The notes under the pieces are model-generated. The model ran no database searches, was not told where the DNA came from, and worked only from the letters and a program-made list of their open reading frames with translations. The position numbers and the translations under genes are program-made. A stretch of DNA of 64,000 nucleotides from Rhodoferax sp. (GTDB lineage Bacteria > Pseudomonadota > Gammaproteobacteria > Burkholderiales > Burkholderiaceae_C), in assembly GCF_028714215.1 (NCBI RefSeq), contig NZ_JAQTMS010000008.1:62001-126000 (forward strand), given 5' to 3'. Below, one piece after another: positions 43,699-52,780 of this stretch (the first letter of the stretch is position 1; every line of letters begins with the position of its first letter).

Positions 43699-44457
43699 TC
43701 ATACAACGCCCCCCATGTAAGCGGCCTGGACCTTTGGGTCGGCCAGTACCTGATGCGGGTCGCCGTCGGCCAGCACGCGGCCCTGGTCCATCACCACCAG
43801 GCGCTGCACCAGCGACTTGAGCGCTTGCAGGTGATGCTCCACCACCACCAGCGCGATGCCGCGCCCATGCAGATCGCGCAGCACTTCCACGATGGCGCCT
43901 ATCAGCACCGGATTGACGCCGGCGAAGGGCTCATCGAGCATGATCAGTGAGGGTTTCAGCATCAAGACGCGGGCCAGCTCCAGCAGCTTCTTCTGGCCGC
44001 CCGACAGGCCGCCGGCCAACTGGTCGCGCACCGGTGTCAGGCGCACAAAGGCAAGAATCTCATCGGCCTGCGCCGTCAGTTCCTGCTCGTGGCGTTGCCA
44101 GCCGGGCCGCCCCAGCCAACTGGCCAGCAAGGATTCGTGGCGCCGATTGGGCGCCGCCGCCAGCAGGTTTTCCAGCACCGTCAGGCGGGCAAATTCGCGC
44201 GGCGTCTGAAAGGTGCGCGCCAGGCCCAGGCGCGCCCGCGCAAACACCGGTTGGCGTGTCACGTCGCTGCCGTGAAACAGGATGCGCCCGGCGCTGGTGG
44301 CCTGCTGGCCGGCCACCGCCGCAAACAGGGTCGACTTGCCAGCGCCGTTGGTGCCGGCAATGCCCAGCAGCTCGCCGGCCGCCACGCTCAAGGAGACGTC
44401 GTTGACGGCGCGGAAGGCGTCGAAATCGACGCTGACTTGTTGTACCTGCAGCATCAT
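43699..44457 (-). CDS. livG: Liv-type ABC transporter ATPase LivG
   Basis: A 252-residue ABC ATPase: Walker A GTNGAGKST, the LivG hallmark GLARTFQTPREFARLTVLENLL, signature LSGGQKKLLELAR and Walker B LIMLDEPFAGVNP. The two adjacent ATGs at 44457 and 44454 overlap the livM stop, so translation is coupled. Works with LivF as the transporter motor. Confidence 0.92.
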   Translation of the reverse strand: MMLQVQQVSVDFDAFRAVNDVSLSVAAGELLGIAGTNGAGKSTLFAAVAGQQATSAGRILFHGSDVTRQPVFARARLGLARTFQTPREFARLTVLENLLAAAPNRRHESLLASWLGRPGWQRHEQELTAQADEILAFVRLTPVRDQLAGGLSGGQKKLLELARVLMLKPSLIMLDEPFAGVNPVLIGAIVEVLRDLHGRGIALVVVEHHLQALKSLVQRLVVMDQGRVLADGDPHQVLADPKVQAAYMGGVV

Positions 44458-45335
44458 GGCAGACGCTTTCCGAACATGCCTTGCGGCCGGTACAGCACGA
44501 ACAGCACCAGCGCCAGGCCGATCAGGGCCAGCCGCACGTTGGCCATCTGGACTTCCGCGATGCCCGGCAGCAGATCGCGCAGGAAGCGCGAGCCCTCCAG
44601 AAAGAACACCAGCAGTGCCGTGCCCACCAGGGCGCCGCGCAGCGAACCGATGCCGCCCAGGATGATGCTCATCCAGACGTAGAAGGTGACCAGCGGGATG
44701 AACTGCTCGGGCGTGATGAAGGTGATGAAGTGGGCGTAGAACGCGCCGGCCAGGCCGGCCAGCGCGGCGCCCACCATGAAGACCCTGATCTTGAAGCCGG
44801 CCGGGTCCTTGCCCAGCGCCAGCACGGCCGCTTCGTTGTCGCGGATGGCGCGCAGCATGCGGCCGAACGGGCTGCGTTGCAGCAGCGACACTGCCAGCGC
44901 CGCCGCCGCCGTCAGCGCCAGCAGCGTCAGGAAGATAGCCCAGGCGCGCCAACTGCCCGACAGCCCCGTGTACAGGCCCGGGATGCCCGGCAGGCCTTGC
45001 ACGCCGCGGGTCAGCCACTCTTCCTGCTGGATCACCAGGCGCACGGTTTCGGAAAAGCCCAGCGTGACGATCGCCAGGTAGTCCTCGCTCAGGCGCAGCG
45101 CCGCCAGCCCCAGCGGCACGGCCGCCAGCGCGGCGACCGCGGCGGCGGCCAGGAACGACAGCGGCAAGGGCCAGCCGCGCAGCGCCAGCAGGGCCGAGGT
45201 GTAGGCGCCCAGCGCAAAGAAGGCGACATGGCCGAAATTGATCAGGCCGGTCTCGCCGTACTGCAGGTTCAGCCCGATCGCCAGCAGCACATAGATCAAG
45301 ACCACGGTGGCGACGGCCAGCAGGTAAGCGTCCAT
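44454..45335 (-). CDS. livM: Liv-type ABC transporter permease LivM
   Basis: A 293-residue membrane protein with about eight to ten helices. Landmarks: LNLQYGETGLINFGHVAFFALGAYTSALL near the N-terminus, LRAIRDNEAAVLALGKDPAGFKIRVFMVGAALAGLAGAFYA, and IILGGIGSLRGALVGTALLV. The start at 45335 shares one base with the livH stop. It forms the translocation path with LivH. Confidence 0.92.
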   Translation of the reverse strand: MDAYLLAVATVVLIYVLLAIGLNLQYGETGLINFGHVAFFALGAYTSALLALRGWPLPLSFLAAAAVAALAAVPLGLAALRLSEDYLAIVTLGFSETVRLVIQQEEWLTRGVQGLPGIPGLYTGLSGSWRAWAIFLTLLALTAAAALAVSLLQRSPFGRMLRAIRDNEAAVLALGKDPAGFKIRVFMVGAALAGLAGAFYAHFITFITPEQFIPLVTFYVWMSIILGGIGSLRGALVGTALLVFFLEGSRFLRDLLPGIAEVQMANVRLALIGLALVLFVLYRPQGMFGKRLP

Positions 45336-46207
45336 CAGCGCACCTTCTCGACGTGGCCCAGCAAGCCGCCCGGACGCACCAGCAGCACCAGCAGCATGGC
45401 GACAAAAGCGACCGCGATCTTGTAGCTGGGACCTACCAAAGGCACTGACAATTCCTGCGCCATTCCCATCAGCACGGCGCCCAGCACGGCGCCAACGGGA
45501 TGCCCGATGCCGCCCAGAATCATGGCGGCAAAAGCCGGCAGCAGCATCTCCCAGCCCATGTCCGGCGTCACCACCGCCTTGACGCCCAGCAGCACGCCGC
45601 CGGCGGCGCACAAAGCGCCCGACAGCAGCCACAACAACCACATCAGTCGGCGCGAGCGGATACCGCTGAGACGGGCCAGATCCGGGTTGTCGGCAATGGC
45701 GCGCAACTGGCGCCCGCTGGCGCTCAGTTGCAGCCAACAAAACACCAGCGCCAGCAGCACCAGAGAGGCGGCGGCGATTTGCAGGTCGGTCGGCAGCACG
45801 CGCACGCCGCCCCAGTTCCAGGCCCGCGTCAGGGGCAAGCCAAAAGTGTGCAGATCCTGCCCGGCCACGATCCCGATGACGCTGCGGATCATGAAACCGA
45901 TGCCGATCGCTGCCAGCAGGCTGGCCACCATGGGCGCGCGCGCCAGGCGCTGGAACACCAGGCGGTAGGACAGCCAGGACAGCAGGGCGCCGGCCGCCAG
46001 TGCGCCCAGCACCGCCAGCGAAAAGAAGGCCACCCCCACCTGCTGCAGCCCCAGCACCGCGTAGGCGCCCAGCGTCATGGTGTCGCCGGCCGCCGCGTTG
46101 GGGAAGCGGTTGATGCCCATGATCAGCGTCAGCGCCAGCGCCGGCAGCGCAATCACCAGGCCCTCGATCAGGCCGTTGATCAGCAGGTTGAGGAAATCAG
46201 CCAACAT
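45335..46207 (-). CDS. livH: Liv-type ABC transporter permease LivH
   Basis: A 290-residue membrane protein: INGLIEGLVIALPALALTLIMGINRFPNAAAGD at the start, LRAIADNPDLARLSGI in the middle and MILGGIGHPVGAVLGAVLMG near the end are LivH features. It starts 5 bp after the binding-protein stop. The usual family consensus for the first helix (ANGDIMMLG) appears here as AAGDTMTLG. Confidence 0.92.
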   Translation of the reverse strand: MLADFLNLLINGLIEGLVIALPALALTLIMGINRFPNAAAGDTMTLGAYAVLGLQQVGVAFFSLAVLGALAAGALLSWLSYRLVFQRLARAPMVASLLAAIGIGFMIRSVIGIVAGQDLHTFGLPLTRAWNWGGVRVLPTDLQIAAASLVLLALVFCWLQLSASGRQLRAIADNPDLARLSGIRSRRLMWLLWLLSGALCAAGGVLLGVKAVVTPDMGWEMLLPAFAAMILGGIGHPVGAVLGAVLMGMAQELSVPLVGPSYKIAVAFVAMLLVLLVRPGGLLGHVEKVR

Positions 46208-46212
46208 CAGGC

Positions 46213-47445
46213 TCAGGGCTGGGGCGCCACCGCCACCACGTCACGGCGCACCAGTTGGCCTTTTTCGATCACGTAGACGCCGAAATCGGGGTTGGAGTCG
46301 CCGTACTTGTCGAAGTCGAGCTTGCTCGATGCGCCTTCGTAATTGACCTTCTGCTTTTTCGCCAGCAGCGCCTTGCCTTCGGCGAAGGTGTAGGTGGCTG
46401 TGCCGGGCGGATTGGAGACCTCGCGCAGCTTGGCGTTGATCTGCTCCACGGTCGCGTTGGGGCCGGCTGCTTCCATTGCCAGCGCCAGGCAGATCACCAT
46501 GTCGTAAGTCATGGCGGCGTAGACGTTGGAGGACGCCGGTTTGCCGGTGGCCTTCAGGTACAGCGCGTCGAAGTGTTTGTAGGAGGGCGCCGTTTCGCTG
46601 GAGACGGTGTCGACCGAAATAATGCCTTCGGTCACCTCCGGGCCTAGCACCTTGATCAGTTCCGGGTTGGCGGCCCAGCCGGGGATGATCCAGTGGGTCT
46701 TCTCGCCCGACTGGAACCACTCGCGCAGGATGATGGTGGTGTCGGGCAGGTAGGAGCCGGTGACGATGACGTCGGGTTTTTCGGCCAGCACTTTTTGCAA
46801 CTCGCTGCGGTAGCTGGGGCGGTTCGGCTCGTACACCACGCTGGCCACCACCTTGCCGCCGGCGGCCGTCCAGGCCTTGGTGAAGCCCTCGGTGTTGCCG
46901 CGGCCGGACGCGTTGTTGAAGGCCATGGTGGCCGGGCGCGTGAACTTGCGCTTCTTGGCGATCTCGGCGAAGGCGTAGCCGAAGCGGTCGTTGGTGGCCT
47001 GGAAGCGCCACACCAGATCCTTCTTGTCCTCGGTGGAGATGGCCGGCGCGCCCGACACGTTCATCTGGATCAGGCCGGCCGCATCGGTCAGCGGCAGCAC
47101 CGCCAGCGTCACGCCGGAGGCCCAGGTGCCCAGGATCGCCTGCACCTTGTTCACCTCGATCAGCTTCTTGGCCGCCAGTACCGCGGCCTGCGGCTGCGTC
47201 TGGCCGTCCTCGGCAAACACTTCGAGCTTGCGCCCACCGGCGCCGCCGGCGGCATTGACTTCTTCCACCGCCAGCAGGATGGCTTTGAGCATGCCCGGGC
47301 CGTAGGGGCCGCCGGCGCCGGTGAGCGGGGTCAGGGTGCCGATGCGAAAAGTGCCCTGGCCCTGGGCAAACACCAGACTGGGCACGGCGCAGGAGGCGGC
47401 GGCCAGGCCGGTGGACTGAAGGAAACGGCGGCGATCAATGGACAT
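46213..47445 (-). CDS. Liv-type ABC substrate-binding protein
   Basis: A 410-residue periplasmic binding protein of the LivK/Peripla_BP_6 family. The leader SIDRRRFLQSTGLAAAS resembles a twin-arginine signal, suggesting export of a folded protein. The mature start FRIGTLTPLTGAGGPYGPGMLKAI is characteristic. It is encoded between an amidohydrolase gene and livHMGF, so the ligand may be a peptide-like or acyl-amino compound that the hydrolase cleaves. Confidence 0.92.
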   Translation of the reverse strand: MSIDRRRFLQSTGLAAASCAVPSLVFAQGQGTFRIGTLTPLTGAGGPYGPGMLKAILLAVEEVNAAGGAGGRKLEVFAEDGQTQPQAAVLAAKKLIEVNKVQAILGTWASGVTLAVLPLTDAAGLIQMNVSGAPAISTEDKKDLVWRFQATNDRFGYAFAEIAKKRKFTRPATMAFNNASGRGNTEGFTKAWTAAGGKVVASVVYEPNRPSYRSELQKVLAEKPDVIVTGSYLPDTTIILREWFQSGEKTHWIIPGWAANPELIKVLGPEVTEGIISVDTVSSETAPSYKHFDALYLKATGKPASSNVYAAMTYDMVICLALAMEAAGPNATVEQINAKLREVSNPPGTATYTFAEGKALLAKKQKVNYEGASSKLDFDKYGDSNPDFGVYVIEKGQLVRRDVVAVAPQP

Positions 47446-47477
47446 GGCGGGAACTCCTCGGTATAAGAATTTAAGAA

Positions 47478-48704
47478 TCAAACAAGAGACTTGTGGAACT
47501 GGCCGTCTTTCATGATGGCCAGCATATGCTCACCCTGACCCAGCAGAACGCCGATGTCGGTCAGCGGGTTGGCATCGAGTACCAGCAGGTCGGCCGCCGC
47601 GCCCGGCGCAATCGCGCCCAAGCGGCCAACTGCCATCAGGATTTCGGCGGCGTAGCTGGTGGCCGAGCGGATCACCTCCAGATTGCCCAGCACCTGGGCG
47701 CGCAGCCGGAACTCCTCGGATTGCAGACGCTGCGACTGGCCCAGCAGGTCGGTGCCGAAGCCCATCTTGACGCCGGCCTGGGCCAGGGTTTCGAGGGCGC
47801 GCAGACCGGGCTCGCGCACGGCATTGATCTTGGCCACCGCCTCCGGCGGAAAACCGAACGCAGCGCCTTCGCTGAACAGCGCTTCGTAGGTGATCAAGGT
47901 AGGCACCGCGTAAGCGCCGTGCGCCGAGAGCACCGTGGCCGCTTCCAGATCCGCCAGGTTGCCGTGCTCTATGGTGCGCACACCGCACTCCACGGCACGG
48001 CGGATCGCCGCCGAGGTGTAGGCATGCGCCATCACATAGGTGCCGGCATTGCTGGCCTCCTCCGTCATGGCGCGGATCTCGTCGCGGCTGTAGCCCAGAA
48101 AATGCACCGGGTCATTGGGCGAGGCGACTCCGCCCGAGGCCATGATCTTGATCTGCGTGGCGCCCTTCTGGATTTCCTCGCGCACCGCCAGCCGCACGGC
48201 GTCGATACCGTCGGCCACGCGCGAGATGGAACCCGCCTTGTGCGAGCAGAAGCACGGCTCCATGATGTCGTTGCGCGGGCGGAAATCGCCATGGCCGCCG
48301 GTCTGCGAAATGGCGCGGCCGGCCGGAAAAATGCGCGGCCCCTTGATCACGCCAGTGCGGGTGGCCTCGGCCAGCGCCCAATCGGCGCCGCCGGCGTCGC
48401 GCACCGTGGTGAAGCCGCGGTTCAGCATGCCCTCGATGATGGGCACTGCGCGCAGCACCGCCAGCACATTGGGCAGCTTGGCATTGGTGCCCAGGTTGAG
48501 GTGCGAGGCCATGCAGTGCACATGACAATCGATCAGGCCCGGCATCATGACCTTGCCCTGCAGATCGATCACCTGGGCGGCGTCCGCCGTCAGCGGCGTC
48601 TCCGACACCTGCACGATGTCGCCGCCGTCGACCAAAACATCGCGGGGCGACAGAAGGCGCCCCAGCTGGGGGTCCAGAATGGCTGCGTTGCGAAAAATAA
48701 TCAT
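47478..48704 (-). CDS. metal-dependent amidohydrolase
   Basis: A 408-residue amidohydrolase of the Xaa-Pro dipeptidase-like branch. Metal ligands are visible as LIDCHVHCM (HxH), a lysine region QIKIMASGG, YVMAHAYT, TIEHGN, and FGTDLLG (final Asp). No signal peptide, so it is cytosolic. Probably first gene of the operon with the binding protein (32-bp gap) and livHMGF; it likely hydrolyses the imported compound. Substrate unknown; family members cleave dipeptides or N-acyl amino acids. Confidence 0.88.
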   Translation of the reverse strand: MIIFRNAAILDPQLGRLLSPRDVLVDGGDIVQVSETPLTADAAQVIDLQGKVMMPGLIDCHVHCMASHLNLGTNAKLPNVLAVLRAVPIIEGMLNRGFTTVRDAGGADWALAEATRTGVIKGPRIFPAGRAISQTGGHGDFRPRNDIMEPCFCSHKAGSISRVADGIDAVRLAVREEIQKGATQIKIMASGGVASPNDPVHFLGYSRDEIRAMTEEASNAGTYVMAHAYTSAAIRRAVECGVRTIEHGNLADLEAATVLSAHGAYAVPTLITYEALFSEGAAFGFPPEAVAKINAVREPGLRALETLAQAGVKMGFGTDLLGQSQRLQSEEFRLRAQVLGNLEVIRSATSYAAEILMAVGRLGAIAPGAAADLLVLDANPLTDIGVLLGQGEHMLAIMKDGQFHKSLV

Positions 48705-48864
48705 GATTTTGGGGCCAGCGCCGAAAGCGCTTTATAGCAAAGAATTCAATTTATACGGTTCATTCTGGACGGCCCGTTGCGGCACCGCAAGCGAGTAAAT
48801 TGCATGACAGCATGAGAAATCCGCATGCTCCGGCCGATTTGACCGGGATGGCCCAAGCGGCCAG

Positions 48865-50274
48865 TTAGCCCAACTTTTCCGTGATTCCCGGCCGCTGCGC
48901 CGCGCTGTCGGCCGCCGGAAAGCGCAGGGTGACACTAAAGCGTTGCTGGGTGCCGCGGCCAAAGCGCATCTCGCCGCGGTGGGCGCGCATGACTTCGGCG
49001 ACGATGGACAGACCCAGGCTGGCGCCATGGCGTTGGCCGTCGCGCGCCGAAAACGGCTTGCGCACGCGCTCCCAGTGGGCCTCGGCAAGGCCAGGGCCGT
49101 CGTCCTCCACGCTCAGCTCCCAGCCGGCGCCAGCGCGGCGGATGCCGATGTGCAGCAAGCTCCTGGCGCCGTACTTCAAGGCGTTGTCCAGCAGGTTCCT
49201 GACCGCCTCGCGCACGGTCACGGGGTCGCCGTCGATGAGGCAGGGCGCCTGTGGTGCATCGAGCGCAATGTCCAGATTGCGCTGCGCCTGATGCGACAGC
49301 ATCTCGGTCATTTCCTGACGGGCCAGGTCGACCAGGTCGATCCGCTCCATGGCCACCGAGTCGGCCCGGTGCTGCACCATCGCATGATTGATTAGCTGAT
49401 TCACCAGCTCACCCAGGCGCTGCGTCAGCTCGCCCAGGCGCTGGAGGTGCCGGGCGCGGCCTTCGTCGTCGGCCTGCATGGCCAGCAATTCCATTTGCGA
49501 CAGCAGCGCCGCCACCGGCGTGCGCAACTGGTGCGCGGCGTCGCCGATGACGCCGCGCATCAGCGCGCGGTGCTCGGCCAGGCGGCGCATGAATTCGTTG
49601 ATGGAGTCCACCAGCGCGTGAATTTCGGCCGGCACTTGCTGCGTCAGCGGCGACAGGTCGTGCGGATCGCGGCGCTGCATGGTGTCGCCGATCTGCTTCA
49701 ACGGCGCCAGTGCCTGGTACAGGGTGAAAAGCGCCGCCAGCACCGTCAGCAAGCCCGTCACAACGATCACCAGCGACGCGTTGCTACCGAGGTTGCCGGC
49801 AAACGAGGCGCGGGCGTTGTTGGTCTGCGCCAGCATCACCACGGCCCACGGGTTGGGGCCGGCCACCGGCATGCGCCGGCCGACGATGGCGATGCTGACC
49901 GGCAGCTCCAGGTAGCTGCCCTGGACGACCAGCGGCCCCTCGGCCAGTTTGTCCCACGGGATGTCGGGCTTGAAATCGGCATCGCCGGCGACCAGGCGGC
50001 CCGCCGGATCGACGACGGCGTAAAACACCTGGTCATTGGCGGTCAGCATGGAGAACGCCGAGATCGGCACATCCACGTTGACGCTGCCGTTCTGGTACCA
50101 GGTGTTTTCGGCAATCTGCAAGGCGCTGCCGGTCAGGATGCGGTCATAGGCGTCGTTGGCGGCCAGCCTTGTGGCCAGCACGATGGCAATCAGCAACACC
50201 ACCCCGCTGAGGGTCAGCACCAGCGCCAGCCGGAGGGCCAGCCGGGTATAGAGCGACCCGCCAAGGAGCGTCAT
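48865..50274 (-). CDS. sensor histidine kinase (TctE/QseC-like)
   Basis: A 469-residue membrane kinase. Two helices (about 12-36 and 167-187) flank a periplasmic domain of about 130 residues. Then come a HAMP-like linker, the phosphorylated-histidine box GDAAHQLRTPVAALLSQMELL, and the ATPase motifs NLLDNALKYG, VEDDGPGL and GASLGLSIV. The periplasmic part resembles the 2CSK_N type of TctE sensors for carboxylates. Overlaps the response-regulator gene by 4 bp. Confidence 0.9.
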   Translation of the reverse strand: MTLLGGSLYTRLALRLALVLTLSGVVLLIAIVLATRLAANDAYDRILTGSALQIAENTWYQNGSVNVDVPISAFSMLTANDQVFYAVVDPAGRLVAGDADFKPDIPWDKLAEGPLVVQGSYLELPVSIAIVGRRMPVAGPNPWAVVMLAQTNNARASFAGNLGSNASLVIVVTGLLTVLAALFTLYQALAPLKQIGDTMQRRDPHDLSPLTQQVPAEIHALVDSINEFMRRLAEHRALMRGVIGDAAHQLRTPVAALLSQMELLAMQADDEGRARHLQRLGELTQRLGELVNQLINHAMVQHRADSVAMERIDLVDLARQEMTEMLSHQAQRNLDIALDAPQAPCLIDGDPVTVREAVRNLLDNALKYGARSLLHIGIRRAGAGWELSVEDDGPGLAEAHWERVRKPFSARDGQRHGASLGLSIVAEVMRAHRGEMRFGRGTQQRFSVTLRFPAADSAAQRPGITEKLG

Positions 50275-50936
50275 CCCGGCACCACTTGATACCCCAGCCC
50301 GCGCAGCGTGCGGATCTCGAAGTGGGCGGCGGAGAGCTTTTTGCGCAGGCGGGCAATGTACTGCTCTACCGTGTTGGCGTTGGGCTTGTCGTCCAGCGTG
50401 AACAGCTTGTCCATCAGCTCGTCCTTGCCGAAGATGCGCCCCGGTCGCGAGATGATGATCTCCAGCAGCGTCACCTCGCGGCGCGTCAGCTCCACCGGCA
50501 CGCCGTCGATGCGCACCGTGCGGCTCTTGCGGTCGAGCGTCAGGTTGGCGCAGCCCAGCAGGTTGGTTGAGTCGCCGCCGGCATGGCGCATCAGCACGCG
50601 AATGCGGGCCTCCAGTTCGCGGTAGTCGAACGGCTTGGTCAGGTAGTCGTCGGCGCCCAGATCCAGCGCCTTGACGCGCTCCTCGATTTCGGCGCAGGCC
50701 GTCAACATCAGGACCTGGGTGCGCAACTGCGCGCCGCGCAGCCGCTGCAACAGGGCGTAGCCGTCGAGGCCCGGCAGCATGATGTCCAGGATGATCAGGT
50801 CGTAGTGGTCGGCGGTCACCAGGGCGGCGGCCTTGGCACCATCGGGCTCCCAGTCGACCATGTGCCCCAGGCGCAGCAGGTGGGCGTTGATGGCTTGCGC
50901 GACGTCTACCGAGTCTTCGACCAACAGGACGCGCAT
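50271..50936 (-). CDS. OmpR-family response regulator (TctD-like)
   Basis: A 221-residue regulator: receiver domain with the phospho-acceptor in DLIILDIMLPGLDGYALL and KPFDYRELEARI, then a winged-helix DNA-binding domain (LTRREVTLLEIIISRPGRIFGKDELMDKLF and TVEQYIARLRKKL). Partner of the overlapping kinase gene. It is divergent from the ABC transporter at 51030 with a 93-bp gap, which makes that transporter its probable target. Confidence 0.92.
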   Translation of the reverse strand: MRVLLVEDSVDVAQAINAHLLRLGHMVDWEPDGAKAAALVTADHYDLIILDIMLPGLDGYALLQRLRGAQLRTQVLMLTACAEIEERVKALDLGADDYLTKPFDYRELEARIRVLMRHAGGDSTNLLGCANLTLDRKSRTVRIDGVPVELTRREVTLLEIIISRPGRIFGKDELMDKLFTLDDKPNANTVEQYIARLRKKLSAAHFEIRTLRGLGYQVVPG

Positions 50937-51029
50937 GTCGCAGGCCTTCGCAAGTTCAGGTTCATTACAGCTTCAAAGTCTAGCATTGCAAGGCACAACA
51001 AAAAGCCGCCAAGGCTTCAGGAGACCTGC

Positions 51030-51833
51030 ATGAACCGTGACGACACCGTCGCCCGCCCGGGCGCTACCGCTGCCCCCCCGAAGGCGGCCCCGCTGCTGGA
51101 AATCGACAACGTGACGCTGCAATACAAGACCAGCGAGCACCTGGTGACGGCGACCCGGCAGGTCAGCTTCAAGGTCTACCCGGCGGACCGCTACATCCTG
51201 CTGGGCCCGTCGGGCTGCGGCAAGTCGACCCTGCTCAAGGCCATTGGCGGCTATATGGCGCCGGCGCAGGGGTCCATCCGCCTGAAGGGCCGGGAGATCA
51301 CGCAACCGGGGCCGGATCGCATGATGGTGTTCCAGGAGTTCGACCAGTTGCTGCCCTGGAAGACGGTGCGCCAGAACGTGGAGTTCGCGCTGCACGCCAG
51401 CGGCCGGCTGCGCGGCGCGCAGGCCACCGAGCGCGCCGCCTACTACATCGACAAAGTGGGGCTGACGCAGTTCATCGACAGCTATCCGCACACGCTCTCA
51501 GGCGGCATGAAGCAGCGTGTCTCGATTGCGCGCGGCATGGCCATGGAGCCCGACGTGCTGCTGATGGACGAGCCGTTCGCCGCGCTGGACGCCTTGACGC
51601 GCCGCAAGATGCAGGAGGAACTGCTGCGCCTGTGGGACGACACGCGCTTCACGGTGCTGTTCGTCACCCATTCGATCGAGGAGGCAATCCGCATCGGCAA
51701 CCGCATCCTGTTGCTGTCACCGCATCCGGGCCAGGTCAAGGCCGAGCTCAACAGCGTTGCCACCGGCCAGCTCGGCACGGCCGCCCAGGCGCAACTGGAA
51801 ACCCGCATCAACGACCTGCTGTTTGCGCACTGA
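51030..51833 (+). CDS. ABC transporter ATPase (nitrate/sulfonate/taurine type)
   Basis: A 267-residue ATPase of the SsuB/TauB/NrtD group: Walker A GPSGCGKST, Q-loop VFQEFDQLLPWKTVRQNV, signature LSGGMKQRVSIARG, Walker B VLLMDEPFAALDA and the H-loop FVTHSIEEAI. The ATG at 51030 follows CAGGAGAC. First gene of a three-gene transporter operon (ATPase, permease, binding protein). Confidence 0.92.
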   Translation: MNRDDTVARPGATAAPPKAAPLLEIDNVTLQYKTSEHLVTATRQVSFKVYPADRYILLGPSGCGKSTLLKAIGGYMAPAQGSIRLKGREITQPGPDRMMVFQEFDQLLPWKTVRQNVEFALHASGRLRGAQATERAAYYIDKVGLTQFIDSYPHTLSGGMKQRVSIARGMAMEPDVLLMDEPFAALDALTRRKMQEELLRLWDDTRFTVLFVTHSIEEAIRIGNRILLLSPHPGQVKAELNSVATGQLGTAAQAQLETRINDLLFAH

Positions 51834-51842
51834 GGACAGAAC

Positions 51843-52730
51843 ATGGCAACACCCACCACCGCTGCTCCCGCCGAGCTCCACGTCCGCCCCGAATTCGTGT
51901 GCGACACGCACAGCGCCGACCAGGCCGAGATCCGCCGGCCCCTGTCCACTTTCGAGACCTTGTACGGTCTGGGCTGGCTGCGCAAGACCGTGATCCTGAT
52001 CGCGCTGGCCGCGATCTGGGAGGTCTATGGCCGCTGGCTTGACAACGCCTTGCTGTTCCCGAGTTTTTCCGCCACGGTGCGTGCCTTCGCGGCCGGCATC
52101 TACAGCGGCGTGCTGCTGGAGCGCGCCGCCGTCTCGTTGCAGACGCTGCTGCTGGGCTACGGCCTGGGCATTGCGTTGGCGGCCTTGCTCACCACCGTGG
52201 CCATCACCTCGCGCATCGGCACCGACCTGCTGGAGACGCTGACCTCCATGTTCAATCCGCTGCCGGCCATCGCCTTGCTGCCGCTGGCCCTGATCTGGTT
52301 TGGCCTGGGCACCGGCAGCATCATCTTCGTGCTGGTGCATTCGGTGCTGTGGGCCGTGGCGCTCAACACCCACGGCGGTTTTCGCTCCGTCTCCGCCACG
52401 CTGCTCATGGTCGGCCAGAACTATGGTCTCAAGGGTTTCGCTCTGGTCGGCGCCATCCTGATCCCGGCCGCTTTCCCCAGCATCCTGACCGGTCTGAAGG
52501 TCGGCTGGGCTTTTGCCTGGCGCACCCTGATCGCGGCCGAGCTGGTATTCGGCGTTTCTTCCGGCAGCGGCGGGCTGGGCTGGTACATCTTCGAAAACCG
52601 CAACCAACTGGAGACCGCCAACGTTTTTGCCGGCCTGTTTTTCGTCATCATGATCGGGCTGGTGGTCGAGAACTTTGTCTTTGCCACGATTGAAAAACGC
52701 ACCATTCACCGCTGGGGCATGCAGCATTGA
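51843..52730 (+). CDS. ABC transporter permease (SsuC/TauC type)
   Basis: A 295-residue inner-membrane permease with about six helices. The cytoplasmic coupling loop reads ETLTSMFNPLPAIALLPLALIWFGLG, and GFALVGAILIPAAFPSILTGLKVGWAFAWRTLIAAEL is the typical BPD_transp_1 end for this group. It begins 9 bp after the ATPase stop. Works with the ATPase and the following binding protein. Confidence 0.92.
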   Translation: MATPTTAAPAELHVRPEFVCDTHSADQAEIRRPLSTFETLYGLGWLRKTVILIALAAIWEVYGRWLDNALLFPSFSATVRAFAAGIYSGVLLERAAVSLQTLLLGYGLGIALAALLTTVAITSRIGTDLLETLTSMFNPLPAIALLPLALIWFGLGTGSIIFVLVHSVLWAVALNTHGGFRSVSATLLMVGQNYGLKGFALVGAILIPAAFPSILTGLKVGWAFAWRTLIAAELVFGVSSGSGGLGWYIFENRNQLETANVFAGLFFVIMIGLVVENFVFATIEKRTIHRWGMQH

Positions 52731-52780
52731 GACGTGCCGCAGGCCCACCATTTTTTTGCAACCTAAAAAAGGAGACTGGA

